Assembly: GCF_001598855.1 (NCBI RefSeq)
Contig: NZ_BCZS01000043.1
Location: 1-35,148 of the forward strand
Reading direction: 5' to 3'
DNA length: 35,148 bases
Origin: Pluralibacter gergoviae ATCC 33028 = NBRC 105706
GTDB lineage: Bacteria; Pseudomonadota; Gammaproteobacteria; Enterobacterales; Enterobacteriaceae
Below, piece by piece: positions 1 to 8,919 of the stretch (the stretch's first letter is position 1; the number at the start of each line of letters is the position of its first letter). The position numbers were made by a program, and so were the translations under genes. The notes beneath the pieces were generated by a model. The model was not told where the DNA came from. It ran no database searches and was given only the letters and a program-made list of their open reading frames with translations.

Positions 1-1
1 G

Positions 2-343
2 GACTCCGACAGTGATTCGGACTCCGACAGTGATTCGGACTCCGACAGTGATTCGGATTCGGACAGCGACTCGGATTCCGACAGCGACTCAGACTCCGAC
101 AGTGATTCTGACTCTGACAGCGACTCTGACTCCGACAGTGATTCGGATTCTGACAGTGATTCGGATTCCGACAGCGACTCTGACTCTGACAGCGATTCGG
201 ATGCTGACAGTGACTCAGACTCTGACAGCGACAGTGACTCCGACTCAGACTCCGACAGCGACTCCGACAGCGACTCCGACAGCGACTCCGATAGCGACTC
301 CGACAGCGACTCCGATAGCGACTCCGATAGCGACTCCGATTTC
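2..343 (+). repeat. Tandem Ser-Asp (SD) coding repeat
   Basis: In the adhesin frame nearly every codon alternates GAC/GAT with TCC, AGT, TCG, AGC, TCA or TCT, giving an uninterrupted (SD)n tract of over 110 visible residues. At DNA level this is a 6-bp and 18-bp quasi-repeat with synonymous variation. The tract continues past the left edge, so its full length is unknown. The last codons drift to Asp-Phe (DFDSDFE) before the folded repeat units begin. SD tracts form extended, highly acidic stalks in Gram-positive Sdr/Clf adhesins; a similar stalk role here is inference. Confidence 0.95.
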
Positions 344-3300
344 GACTCCGATTTCGAAGCCCGCAACGATCGGGTAATGCTGACCGTTACAGAGTCCACG
401 GCAACAGAACAGAGTAATCATACTGGCAGCGGATCCGTCTTTATTGGTCTGCTTGGCGGTCTGCTGAATATCGGTAGCGGTACGGCGATGGCGCAGTTTA
501 GCGTGGGCAATGGGCATTCGGCTGACATTGTGGCAAATATTACCGGCGGTTCGCTGCTGTCGGCCATCAATGACCTCGACGTGGCGGTGCAGCGCTGGGA
601 TAACACGGCCCAGAGTTGGGTAACGGTGAAAGACAGCGTGTCGAGTCCGTCGCTGATTACGATAATTGGTGGCCAGACCGTCTCCCTTAATGCGGCCGAT
701 CTCGGTGAGGGCCAGTACCGCGTGGTGGCATTCAGCGATAACCCGCTGCTCGGGGTACTGTCATCCACGAATGTTGACGTTCAGGTTACCGATAGCGGAC
801 CGGTTATCAGCGGCACGGCGGTGGGGAATGCCATTACGGACGATGATGGCGTTAACGGAAGCGACTCGGTGCCTCCGGGCACCGTCGTCAGCCAGATCAT
901 TAATAGCGACGGTACGATCGTCACGGTGCCGACGAGCGGTGAATCGGTAACCATTCAGGGAGAGTACGGTGTCCTGACTATCAAGGCAGACGGCAGCTAC
1001 AGCTATGAGATAACCAATGTCTCAAGCGCTAACGCGGGTAAAACCGATGTCTTTACCTACGTCTTGAGCAACGGCATGACCACCTCCAGCGCCCAGCTGG
1101 AAGTGATGCTCGGCCAGGGCCCCGACGGCGGTACCGGCGATACGCTGCAGGCGCAGGATAACGATGTGGTGATGATTGAAACGCCGCTGGTTACCACTGA
1201 GATCCATTCCGACAGCGGATTCCTGCTGGTCGGCGCGCTCAGCAATCTGCTGACGCTGCTTGGTAATCAGAACGCTGCCGTCAATTTTGTGGTCAGCGAA
1301 GGCCACTCCGCCGATATTGAGGTGAATGTCCAGGGCACATCCTTACTCAATGCTCTGAACTCGGTTAACGTGCTGATTCAGCGCTTTAACAGCACCACCG
1401 GGCAGTGGGAAACCGTGGCGGATAGCCATGCGAACAGCGGCCTGATTGTTATCATTGACAACAATCGCGTGACCCTGCGCCTCGACGATCTGGGCGTCGG
1501 CCAGTACCGGGCGATCGGCTACAGCGACAATACGCTGCTGGGACTGGCGTCAAACACCACGGTAAGCGTTATCGTAACGGATACCGGGCCGGATCAGCTG
1601 CACGGCAGCCTCAACGGCAACGTGATCACCGATAGCGATGCCGTTCACGGTATTGATGCGATCACGGTCGGAACAGTGGTCAGCAGCGTCACCGATGCTC
1701 AGGGGCTATCCCACGCCGTAGCCGCCGGCGGAACGACTATCCTCGGCCAATATGGCACGCTGACAATTTACAGTGACGGTAAATATGTCTACACCCTGAC
1801 CACATCGGCTGCACAGGCGGAAGGGAAATCGGAAAACTTCACCTATACCTTAAGCGACGGCACGCACAGCTCCAGCGCTAACCTGAATATCACGCTGGGT
1901 ACGCAGGGTGAGGCTGCGCCGGTTATCGCGGTAGATGATACCGCAACGCTGCAGGTGGATGCGTTACCTGAGACGGTCGATCATGGTGCCAGCAGTAAAA
2001 CCGGATTCGCACTGCTTAAGGCCGGGCTTGGCGATGTGCTGGATCTGTCGCTGCTGAACTTTAACGACCAGATCCGTCTCTCTGTTGGCGCCGACGAAGT
2101 GCGTAACGTCAGCATGCACGCCACGGCCGGCGGTATTATGCTCGGGGCAACATTTGATTTGTATATCTACAAATACAATGAAACCAGCGGCAATTATGAG
2201 CTGTTTAAGCAACAGAAGGACTGGTTCCTTGCAGTGCTTGGCGGTAAGTCCAGTAATCTGGATTACACGCTTGGGCAGGGCGACTACCTGCTGCTGATGA
2301 ATATCAGCAACGGCGTTACGGTTGCGGGCGGCTATACGCTGGTGCTCGATAAGGATGTCTCTTATCTGGTCACCACGGAGAGCGGCAGCGTTAGCGGCAA
2401 CGTTATTGCCGGGGACAGCGCGGGCGGAGAAATGGATACGCTGCCGTCGGGCAGCGTGCTGAGCAGCGTTAACGGTATCGCGGTGTCGTCAACCGGCTCG
2501 ACGGTGATCCAGGGTGAGTTTGGCACGCTGACCATCAATGCCAACGGGGCTTATACCTATGCGCTGAATGCGGGGCAGTCGCTGTCAACGGTCGGTCAGT
2601 CAGAAACCTTCACCTATACGGTGAAGGCGCCGGACGGCACGCTGGCCTCGGCGACGCTGACGGTAAATCTGCAGCATCCTGTACTGGACGCGGTGGATGA
2701 CAGCGTTAGCAGAGACGTAGCGTTTACCAATATCCTGACGACAAATAATCAGGATGGTGTGACGACGGCGACGTTGGCAAACAGTAAGTCGCAGGACGTT
2801 ACTAAAGACTTCCAGGGGAATTTCCACGTTACAGACGGGCATCAGCTGCAGAATATTACGCTGCAGTATGTGTTGTCAGACGACAATATTCTGGCAAATA
2901 TCGGGCTGCAATTGAGTTACTACATAACGAACAGCGCGGGGCAGACAGTTGCCAGCAGTTCGTCTGTACTCTCGACCAGTAGCGGCTTAACGACGGGCTC
3001 AACGGTTAATGTTGCGCTTACCGGAGTCAACCTGGCCGAGGGAGATTATACGCTCCATATTCATGCCCTCTCGCCAAAAGCTGCGTTCCTGGATGTCACG
3101 GGTAACGCAACCATCAGCGCCAATATCCACGGCACCGAAGTGGCGCTGGGCGACTACCACACCACCGAGCAGACCGTCACCGCGACCGGCAACCTGTTCG
3201 ACGGCTCGGGCTCCGACAATCACGTTGACAATGTGATCTCCGTCGGCACCACCCTGACCGTTCAGGGCAGCGGTGCGTCGATTACCGTGGCGCAGAACGA

Positions 3301-3880
3301 CAGCGCGCCGCACACGGTCCAGGGCAGCTACGGCACTCTGACGGTCTACGGTGACGGCAGCTACAGCTACACGATGACGGAGACTAACCTCAACAACCTG
3401 ACCCACAAAGAGGTATTCAACTACACGCTGAATGGCCCATCGGATCAGAGTGCCAGCGCTACCCTGACCATCGATCTGCACCCGCAGCTCACCGGCAGCG
3501 CCTATGCCGACACGATGGGCAGTACGGCTTATAACGACACCTTCACCAGCGGTGCCGGCGCAGATTCGGTAATTTTCCACCTGCTGGACAATGCCGACGC
3601 GACGGGCGGTAACGGGCACGACACCTGGCAAGATTTCTCGGCCAGTGATGGAGATCGTATAGATGTCAGTGAGTTACTGACGGATTGGGATGGTAATAAT
3701 GATGATCTGGGGCAATATTTATCTGTGGAGCACACTGAGAGCGGCGATACCGTGGTGTCGATAGACCGGGATGGTTCAGCGGGCGCTGCCTTCCAGCCCA
3801 CGGAACTGATTACGCTGGAGAACACAAATATGACGCTGGAGGAGTTAATTCAGCATCACACCACTTCGGGTCATAGCTGA
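2..3880 (+). CDS. Large type I-secreted adhesin with SD repeats (BapA/LapF-like), 3' part
   Basis: The frame is open from the first complete codon at the window edge to TGA at 3878-3880 (1292 residues visible). The ATG at 377 is only an internal Met, because the upstream SD-repeat codons are in the same frame without a stop. Layout: alternating Ser-Asp to about base 343; then four units of about 230-265 residues starting near 419, 1208, 1982 and 2693; then a C-terminal domain from about 3485. Each unit ends in a VCBS/Ig-like stretch (pattern GxYGxLTIxxDGxYxY, later ExFxYTLxxG). Units 1 and 2 are clearly paralogous (GHSADI, GQYR, VTDTGP/VTDSGP). The C-terminus has RTX-like remnants and the [11 protein letters not shown] pattern of type I secretion target domains (VC_A0849-type). 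It probably acts in surface adhesion or biofilm. The N-terminus, where a retention module or protease site would lie, is outside the window. The family is well supported; the biological role is inferred. Confidence 0.9.
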   Translation, partial: DSDSDSDSDSDSDSDSDSDSDSDSDSDSDSDSDSDSDSDSDSDSDSDSDSDSDSDSDSDSDSDSDSDADSDSDSDSDSDSDSDSDSDSDSDSDSDSDSDSDSDSDSDSDSDSDFDSDFEARNDRVMLTVTESTATEQSNHTGSGSVFIGLLGGLLNIGSGTAMAQFSVGNGHSADIVANITGGSLLSAINDLDVAVQRWDNTAQSWVTVKDSVSSPSLITIIGGQTVSLNAADLGEGQYRVVAFSDNPLLGVLSSTNVDVQVTDSGPVISGTAVGNAITDDDGVNGSDSVPPGTVVSQIINSDGTIVTVPTSGESVTIQGEYGVLTIKADGSYSYEITNVSSANAGKTDVFTYVLSNGMTTSSAQLEVMLGQGPDGGTGDTLQAQDNDVVMIETPLVTTEIHSDSGFLLVGALSNLLTLLGNQNAAVNFVVSEGHSADIEVNVQGTSLLNALNSVNVLIQRFNSTTGQWETVADSHANSGLIVIIDNNRVTLRLDDLGVGQYRAIGYSDNTLLGLASNTTVSVIVTDTGPDQLHGSLNGNVITDSDAVHGIDAITVGTVVSSVTDAQGLSHAVAAGGTTILGQYGTLTIYSDGKYVYTLTTSAAQAEGKSENFTYTLSDGTHSSSANLNITLGTQGEAAPVIAVDDTATLQVDALPETVDHGASSKTGFALLKAGLGDVLDLSLLNFNDQIRLSVGADEVRNVSMHATAGGIMLGATFDLYIYKYNETSGNYELFKQQKDWFLAVLGGKSSNLDYTLGQGDYLLLMNISNGVTVAGGYTLVLDKDVSYLVTTESGSVSGNVIAGDSAGGEMDTLPSGSVLSSVNGIAVSSTGSTVIQGEFGTLTINANGAYTYALNAGQSLSTVGQSETFTYTVKAPDGTLASATLTVNLQHPVLDAVDDSVSRDVAFTNILTTNNQDGVTTATLANSKSQDVTKDFQGNFHVTDGHQLQNITLQYVLSDDNILANIGLQLSYYITNSAGQTVASSSSVLSTSSGLTTGSTVNVALTGVNLAEGDYTLHIHALSPKAAFLDVTGNATISANIHGTEVALGDYHTTEQTVTATGNLFDGSGSDNHVDNVISVGTTLTVQGSGASITVAQNDSAPHTVQGSYGTLTVYGDGSYSYTMTETNLNNLTHKEVFNYTLNGPSDQSASATLTIDLHPQLTGSAYADTMGSTAYNDTFTSGAGADSVIFHLLDNADATGGNGHDTWQDFSASDGDRIDVSELLTDWDGNNDDLGQYLSVEHTESGDTVVSIDRDGSAGAAFQPTELITLENTNMTLEELIQHHTTSGHS

Positions 3881-3892
3881 GGGTGACATCGC

Positions 3893-3944
3893 GGGGGAGG
3901 GCACGCTCCCCCGGCGGACCCGGTTCTGCTTACCGCCGACCGGG
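3893..3944 (+). terminator. Two GC-rich hairpins between adhesin and exporter genes
   Basis: GGGGGAG (3893-3899) pairs with CTCCCCC (3906-3912), and CCCGGT (3919-3924) pairs with ACCGGG (3939-3944), 13 bases after the adhesin stop. The only T tract nearby is short (CTTTTGG). This could be a partial terminator, an mRNA-stabilising 3' end, or an attenuator that lowers exporter expression relative to adhesin. About 120 bases then separate it from the exporter start, with no promoter I can assign firmly. Confidence 0.5.
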
Positions 3945-4065
3945 CCCGCACTTTTGGTCTTATTTGCGGCGCGCGCATCAGGACGAGACGGCGAGCCGTA
4001 CGCGGCATTATCGCGTAATGAGTAATGAAATTGTGGGATCATAATAATTGACGCTGGAATAAATT

Positions 4066-5511
4066 ATGGGCTGCTTAAGAACGCGCAGATTCTGCTTTAC
4101 GGGCCTGCTGACGCTGTTTTCCTGTTCTTTCTCGCCCGCTGCCCTGGCTATCTGGGGAGAAAGAGATCCGGCTGAAGCCGCACGCATCAGCCCGCAACAG
4201 CTCTCGCCGGCAGATACGCTGCCGGCGCTGGACGGCTCGCGCCCGGGTGAAAAAAGCGCGGTGTCGGCTCCCGCGCTGCTGAGCCTGAATGCGGCCGTGG
4301 AACGGGCGGTGCAGTGGTATCCCGATATTGGCAGCGAGGTCGGAAAATTATTTACCGCCTCGGAGCGCATTAATATCGCACGGGCGAAATATTATCCGCA
4401 AATCAGCGGCGGGATTAATAACAGTGTCACCAATACCTATAACGACGGCGGCTATTCGCCGTCGCTGGTGCTCTCTCTGTCGCAGATGCTGTATGACTTT
4501 GGCAAGGTCGACAGCGCGGTGCGCGAAGCCAACAGCGCGCTGGCCCAGCAGCAGGCAAACGTCCTGCTGAGTATTGATAAAGTGGCCCACGACAGCGCCG
4601 CGGCGCTGGTGCAGGTGCAGGGCTTTCAGCAACTGGTGCAGATTGCCCGCGAACAGCTCGACGCGCTGGAAACCATCGGCCGGCTGGAGAAGCAGCGCAA
4701 CGACGAGGGCGCCAGCTCGCTCTCTGACGTGGTGCAGACCAATGCACGTATTGAAGGCGCGCGCGCCACCCTTACCCAATATCAGGCAAGTCTCGAGCGC
4801 TGGCGCGCCACGCTGACCTCATGGCTGGGGTGGGAGCGCATCGGGCGCGTCGATAACCTTTTTCCCGAAAAACTTGGTCAGTCCTGCCGGCGGGCGAAAG
4901 TAGATGACGCGCTGGTCCCCGCCGTGCTGGCTTCCCAGGCGCAGATGGCCCAGGCCGCCGCCCAGCTCTCCGGCGCTGAGGCGCAGATGAAGCCCACCAT
5001 CTCGCTTGAACCGGAGGTGACCCACTACCTCAATGACCGCTACGCCAACCATGAACAGCTCGACCGCACGCAGTATTCGGCCTACGTCCGGGTGCAGATG
5101 CCGATTTACCAGGGCGGCGGACTCACCGCCGGGCGCAATGCGGCCCAGCACAGTCTTGAGGCCGCCGAGGCGGCGGTGCGCACTACCCGCATTGAAGTAC
5201 GCCAGCAGCTGATGGCCGCGCAGAACGAAGCGCTCAGCCTTGAGCAGACCCTGGCCCTGCAGGTCAGGCAGCTCGCACTGAATAAGCAAACTCAGGAACT
5301 CTATAAAGAGCAGTATCTCGGTCTCGGTAACCGGCCGCTGCTGGATGTGCTTAACGCCGAACAGGAGGTCTACCAGACCCGCTTTATGCAGCAGCAAACC
5401 GAGACCCAGTGGCGCAGTCTGCAGCTCGACTGTCTCTATAACACCGGACTGACCCGGCACCTGTTTGCGCTGGAAAACCGGTCCATTCAGGGCGTGGAGA
5501 TCCGGCCATGA
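4066..5511 (+). CDS. TolC-family outer membrane protein of a type I secretion system
   Basis: This 481-residue protein would form the outer-membrane channel-tunnel of the adhesin exporter. Residues 1-28 form a signal peptide: a basic start (LRTRR), a hydrophobic core, and an ALA cleavage motif before IWGERD. The rest matches the outer membrane efflux protein pattern: two repeated long-helix halves rich in Gln, Ala and Glu, and the typical segment SQMLYDFGKVDSAVREA, which recurs in the second half as QMPIYQGGGLTAGRNA. The start ATG follows a weak GGAATAA. It lies 185 bases after the adhesin and overlaps the ABC gene by 4 bases (ATGA), indicating translational coupling. It is most like the LapE/BapB-type partners of adhesin exporters rather than general TolC, judged mainly from context. 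No defect is seen. Confidence 0.88.
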   Translation: MGCLRTRRFCFTGLLTLFSCSFSPAALAIWGERDPAEAARISPQQLSPADTLPALDGSRPGEKSAVSAPALLSLNAAVERAVQWYPDIGSEVGKLFTASERINIARAKYYPQISGGINNSVTNTYNDGGYSPSLVLSLSQMLYDFGKVDSAVREANSALAQQQANVLLSIDKVAHDSAAALVQVQGFQQLVQIAREQLDALETIGRLEKQRNDEGASSLSDVVQTNARIEGARATLTQYQASLERWRATLTSWLGWERIGRVDNLFPEKLGQSCRRAKVDDALVPAVLASQAQMAQAAAQLSGAEAQMKPTISLEPEVTHYLNDRYANHEQLDRTQYSAYVRVQMPIYQGGGLTAGRNAAQHSLEAAEAAVRTTRIEVRQQLMAAQNEALSLEQTLALQVRQLALNKQTQELYKEQYLGLGNRPLLDVLNAEQEVYQTRFMQQQTETQWRSLQLDCLYNTGLTRHLFALENRSIQGVEIRP

Positions 5512-7688
5512 GCGACATAAAAGCGACACCGGAACCGCAGGTGGCGGCGTCAGAGAATGTTGACGGCTGGGTGCAGGCGATATGCCGGGTGGCTGGCCAC
5601 TACCGGCTCTCTTACTCACCGGGCAGCGTCAAATCTGTGGCGCGCTGGCAGCGCGGACGAGCGCTGCCGACGGTGCTGAAAAACATGGCCCGGCACGCCG
5701 GGCTGTCGGTGAGAATGCTCGACGGGGGCGTCACCGCGATCTCCGGCTGGCGGCTGCCGCTGGTCGTTCAGCTTAACGACGGACAGGTCGGCGTCATTGA
5801 GCACTTTGACGGCGAGTCGATGGTCGGCGTCAGCTTCAGCAGCGAAGATAATCTGGTGACCCAGCTGCCGCTGCTGCCGCTGCTGGCCGAGGTGCGCGTT
5901 GCGGTAGCGCTGCGTCCGGCGACGATGGCCGGCGACAGTCGGGTGAAAAATTATCTCTCCCAGTGGCACCCCGGCTGGCTGCGCGGCCTGGTACTGCAGA
6001 AGCTGCGGCCCTACTGGCATGTCATGCTGGCGTCGCTGATAATAAACACTCTGGCGATGGCCGGGATCCTCTTCTCCATGCAGGTCTATGACCGGGTGAT
6101 CCCCGCCCAGTCCTATCCCACGCTCTACGTGCTGTTTATCGGCGTGCTGATCGCCGTCTTCTTCGGTTTTCTGATGCGGCTTTTGCGCAGCCGCGTTACC
6201 GACCTGCTGGGTAAGCAGGCGGACATGCGCATCTCCGATCGCGTCTTCGGCCACGCCCTGCGCCTGAAAACCAGCGCTATTCCGCGCTCTACCGGCAGTT
6301 TTATCTCGCAGCTGCGCGAGCTGGAATCGATTCGCGAAATGGTCACCTCAACCACCGTCAGCGTGATGGCGGACCTGCCATTTTTTGTACTGTTCCTGCT
6401 GGTGCTGGCGATTATCGCTCCGCAGCTGGCGTGGATTGCGCCGCTCGCCGCCATCATCATGATCGTCCCCGGGCTGCTGCTGCAGAAGCGGCTGGCGGCG
6501 CTGGCCCGCGACCACGTCGAGGAGTCGACCCTACGTAACGCTGTGCTGGTGGAGAGCGTGCAGAACATGGAGGATATCAAGCTAATGCAGGCCGAGAACC
6601 ACTTCCTGCAGCAGTGGAACAGCTACATTCGCATCACCGCCCAGTCTGGTCTGAAAACTCGCCGGGTGACCCAGGGACTGCTGGCGTGGGGCATGAGCGT
6701 ACAGGGGCTGGTCTACGCGGTAGTGATCGTCGTCGGCGCGCCGATGGTCATCGACGGCGATATTACTACCGGGGCCATTATTGCCGCCTCGCAGCTCTCA
6801 TCGCGCATGGTGGCGCCGATGACCGCCCTGTGCGGCGTGCTGGCCCGCTGGCAGCAGGCGAAGGCGGCGAAGGCAGGTATTGACAGCATTATGCAACTGC
6901 CGGTCGAAAACAGCTTCGACGCCCAGGCGCTGCATCAGGACGTGCTCCACGGCCACTTTACCTTTACCGACGCGGCGTTCCGCTACCAGCCCGACTCGCC
7001 GACCGTCCCGCTGCGGGTAGCGAACCTGGATATTCAGCCCGGGGAGCGCATTGCGGTGCTGGGGCGCAACGGCGCCGGGAAATCCACTTTCCTGCAGGCG
7101 CTGATCGGCGGTATTCCGCTGACTCAGGGCGAGCTGAAGCTTGATTCGCTGAGCCTGCCGCATATCGACGTCGCCGATCTGCGGCGCAATATCGGCCTGC
7201 TGACGCAAAACGCCCGCCTGTTTCACGGCTCCCTGCGCGACAACCTGAAACTCGGCGCGCCGCTGGCCCAGGATCGAGAGGTGTTTGAGGCGCTGGAGAT
7301 TGCCGGCGCCGCCGGGTTCGTGCGCAAGCTGCCCCACGGACTGGATCATCCGATTATGGAGGGCGGCATCGGGCTCTCCGGCGGCCAGCGCCAGTCCATT
7401 CTGCTGGCGCGCCTGATCCTGCGCGATCCGAATATTGTTCTGCTGGACGAGCCGACGGCATCGCTGGATGAACATACTGAGAAGGCGTTCCTCGCCAGGC
7501 TGGAAAACTGGCTGGCGGGGCGGACGCTGATCGTCGCGACCCACCGCACTGCCGTGATGGCGATTATCGACCGCGTGCTGGTGCTGAAAGAGGGCAGCCT
7601 GGTGATGGATATGCCAAAAGAGAAGGCGCTGTCGCGCCAGAATTCAGAAAGCGGAGGGGCGGGCAGCAATGAAAGAAAACCAGCCTGA
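5508..7688 (+). CDS. Type I secretion ABC transporter with C39-like domain (LapB/LssB type)
   Basis: This 726-residue inner-membrane permease/ATPase would energise adhesin export. Order: an N-terminal C39-peptidase-like domain (about 20-150) that lacks the catalytic Cys/His arrangement; an ABC transmembrane region (about 165-440); and the nucleotide-binding domain (about 475-710). Walker A is GRNGAGKST (519-527), the signature is LSGGQ (623-627), and Walker B ends in LLDEP with D647 and E648. A degenerate C39-like domain is typical of exporters of giant adhesins and RTX proteins, where it binds unfolded substrate instead of cleaving a leader. The gene overlaps the TolC-like gene by 4 bases and the HlyD-like gene by 20 bases, so the three export components are co-translated. 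Assignment to the family is secure; the substrate is inferred from the adjacent adhesin. Confidence 0.93.
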   Translation: MSDIKATPEPQVAASENVDGWVQAICRVAGHYRLSYSPGSVKSVARWQRGRALPTVLKNMARHAGLSVRMLDGGVTAISGWRLPLVVQLNDGQVGVIEHFDGESMVGVSFSSEDNLVTQLPLLPLLAEVRVAVALRPATMAGDSRVKNYLSQWHPGWLRGLVLQKLRPYWHVMLASLIINTLAMAGILFSMQVYDRVIPAQSYPTLYVLFIGVLIAVFFGFLMRLLRSRVTDLLGKQADMRISDRVFGHALRLKTSAIPRSTGSFISQLRELESIREMVTSTTVSVMADLPFFVLFLLVLAIIAPQLAWIAPLAAIIMIVPGLLLQKRLAALARDHVEESTLRNAVLVESVQNMEDIKLMQAENHFLQQWNSYIRITAQSGLKTRRVTQGLLAWGMSVQGLVYAVVIVVGAPMVIDGDITTGAIIAASQLSSRMVAPMTALCGVLARWQQAKAAKAGIDSIMQLPVENSFDAQALHQDVLHGHFTFTDAAFRYQPDSPTVPLRVANLDIQPGERIAVLGRNGAGKSTFLQALIGGIPLTQGELKLDSLSLPHIDVADLRRNIGLLTQNARLFHGSLRDNLKLGAPLAQDREVFEALEIAGAAGFVRKLPHGLDHPIMEGGIGLSGGQRQSILLARLILRDPNIVLLDEPTASLDEHTEKAFLARLENWLAGRTLIVATHRTAVMAIIDRVLVLKEGSLVMDMPKEKALSRQNSESGGAGSNERKPA

Positions 7689-8919
7689 CGACATCCACTC
7701 TGCGGCGCAAGAGAGCGGGGCGGCCGCCGCGGTCGCCCGGCCCGGCCCGGAGAACCACGCTCTGGAAGATGAGCCGGATAACCAGGCCCTGGCGCATTCA
7801 GGGCGGATCGTTACGCTCTGCGGCGCGCTGCTGCTGGCGGCCGGCCTGTGGGCCACCTTCGGCACGCTGGATGAAGTCTCTACCGGTACCGGCAAAGTGA
7901 TCCCCAGCTCCCGCGAGCAGGTGCTGCAGTCGCTGGACGGCGGCGTGCTGGTAGCGCTCAACGTGCGCGAAGGCCAGCGGGTCAACGCCGGCGAAGTGGT
8001 CGCCCGTCTTGATCCGACGCGCTCCCAGTCCAGCGTCGGCGAAAGCCTTGCCCGCTACCAGGCCGCGCTCGCCGCCAGCAGCCGGCTGTCGGCAGAGGTC
8101 AACGACCTGCCGCTGACTTTTCCGCCGGAGCTGAACAGCGCGCCGCTGCTGATTGCCTCGGAAACCCGGCTCTACACGATGCGTAAAAGCCAGTTTGCTG
8201 ACTCGAAAGCGCGGCTTAATGACGCCATCACCTCCGTGCAGAACGAATTAACCATTACCCGGCGGCTGGCCAACACCGGCGCGGCGAGTAACGTTGAGGT
8301 GCTGCGCCTGGAGCGTCAGCTTGCGGATCTGCAGCTCAAGCAGCTCGACCTGCGCGCCCAGTACCGGGTGCAGGCCCGCGAGGAGCTGGCGAAGGCCACC
8401 GCCGAGGCCAACTCGCTGGCCGAAGTGATCCGCGGCCGGGAGGACAGCGTGATGCGCATGACGGTGCGCTCGCCGGTGAAAGGCATCGTCAAAAACATTA
8501 AGGTAACCACCCTCGGCGGCGTGGTTCCGCCCAACGGCGAGCTGATGGAGATCGTTCCGGTTGATGACCGGCTGCTGGTGGAGGCCCGGCTCTCGCCACG
8601 CGACATCGCCTTTATCCATCCGGATCAGCCCGCGCTGGTGAAAATCACCGCCTATGATTACGCCATCTACGGTGGCCTGCACGGCGTGGTGGAGAGCATC
8701 TCCCCGGATACGATACAGGACGAGGCCAAGCCGGAAATCTACTACTACCGGGTGTTTATCCGCACCGACCACGCGTATTTGAAAAACAAAGCCGGCAAAA
8801 AGTTCGCCATTGTGCCGGGGATGATTGCCAACGTCGATATTAAAACCGGCGAAAAGACCGTGCTGGATTATCTGATTAAACCCTTTAACAAAGCCAAAGA
8901 AGCCCTGAGGGAGCGCTAA
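7669..8919 (+). CDS. HlyD-family type I secretion periplasmic adaptor (LapC type)
   Basis: This 416-residue membrane fusion protein bridges the ABC transporter and the outer membrane channel. A cytoplasmic tail of about 45 residues precedes a single membrane segment (about 46-65, around LCGALLLAAGLWATF). Next comes a lipoyl/barrel-sandwich half (QSLDGGVLVALNVREGQ, about 85-110). A long alpha-helical hairpin follows (about 120-265), then the second lipoyl half (RSPVKGIVKNI) and a C-terminal beta domain with the family pattern YDYAIYGGLHG. It starts inside the ABC gene (20-base overlap), and its stop overlaps the next ATG in TAATG. Length and layout are normal for the family. Together with the TolC-like and ABC proteins it completes a tripartite exporter. 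Confidence 0.93.
   Translation: MKENQPDDIHSAAQESGAAAAVARPGPENHALEDEPDNQALAHSGRIVTLCGALLLAAGLWATFGTLDEVSTGTGKVIPSSREQVLQSLDGGVLVALNVREGQRVNAGEVVARLDPTRSQSSVGESLARYQAALAASSRLSAEVNDLPLTFPPELNSAPLLIASETRLYTMRKSQFADSKARLNDAITSVQNELTITRRLANTGAASNVEVLRLERQLADLQLKQLDLRAQYRVQAREELAKATAEANSLAEVIRGREDSVMRMTVRSPVKGIVKNIKVTTLGGVVPPNGELMEIVPVDDRLLVEARLSPRDIAFIHPDQPALVKITAYDYAIYGGLHGVVESISPDTIQDEAKPEIYYYRVFIRTDHAYLKNKAGKKFAIVPGMIANVDIKTGEKTVLDYLIKPFNKAKEALRER

Noticed and set aside
12-377. Open frame of Thr/Ile/Arg-rich repeats in another phase of the SD tract
   Set aside because: It is the out-of-phase reading of the SD DNA repeat; the SD phase continues into the folded adhesin units.
377-379. ATG at 377 as the adhesin start
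   Set aside because: The SD-repeat codons upstream are in the same frame and open to the window edge, so this Met is internal.
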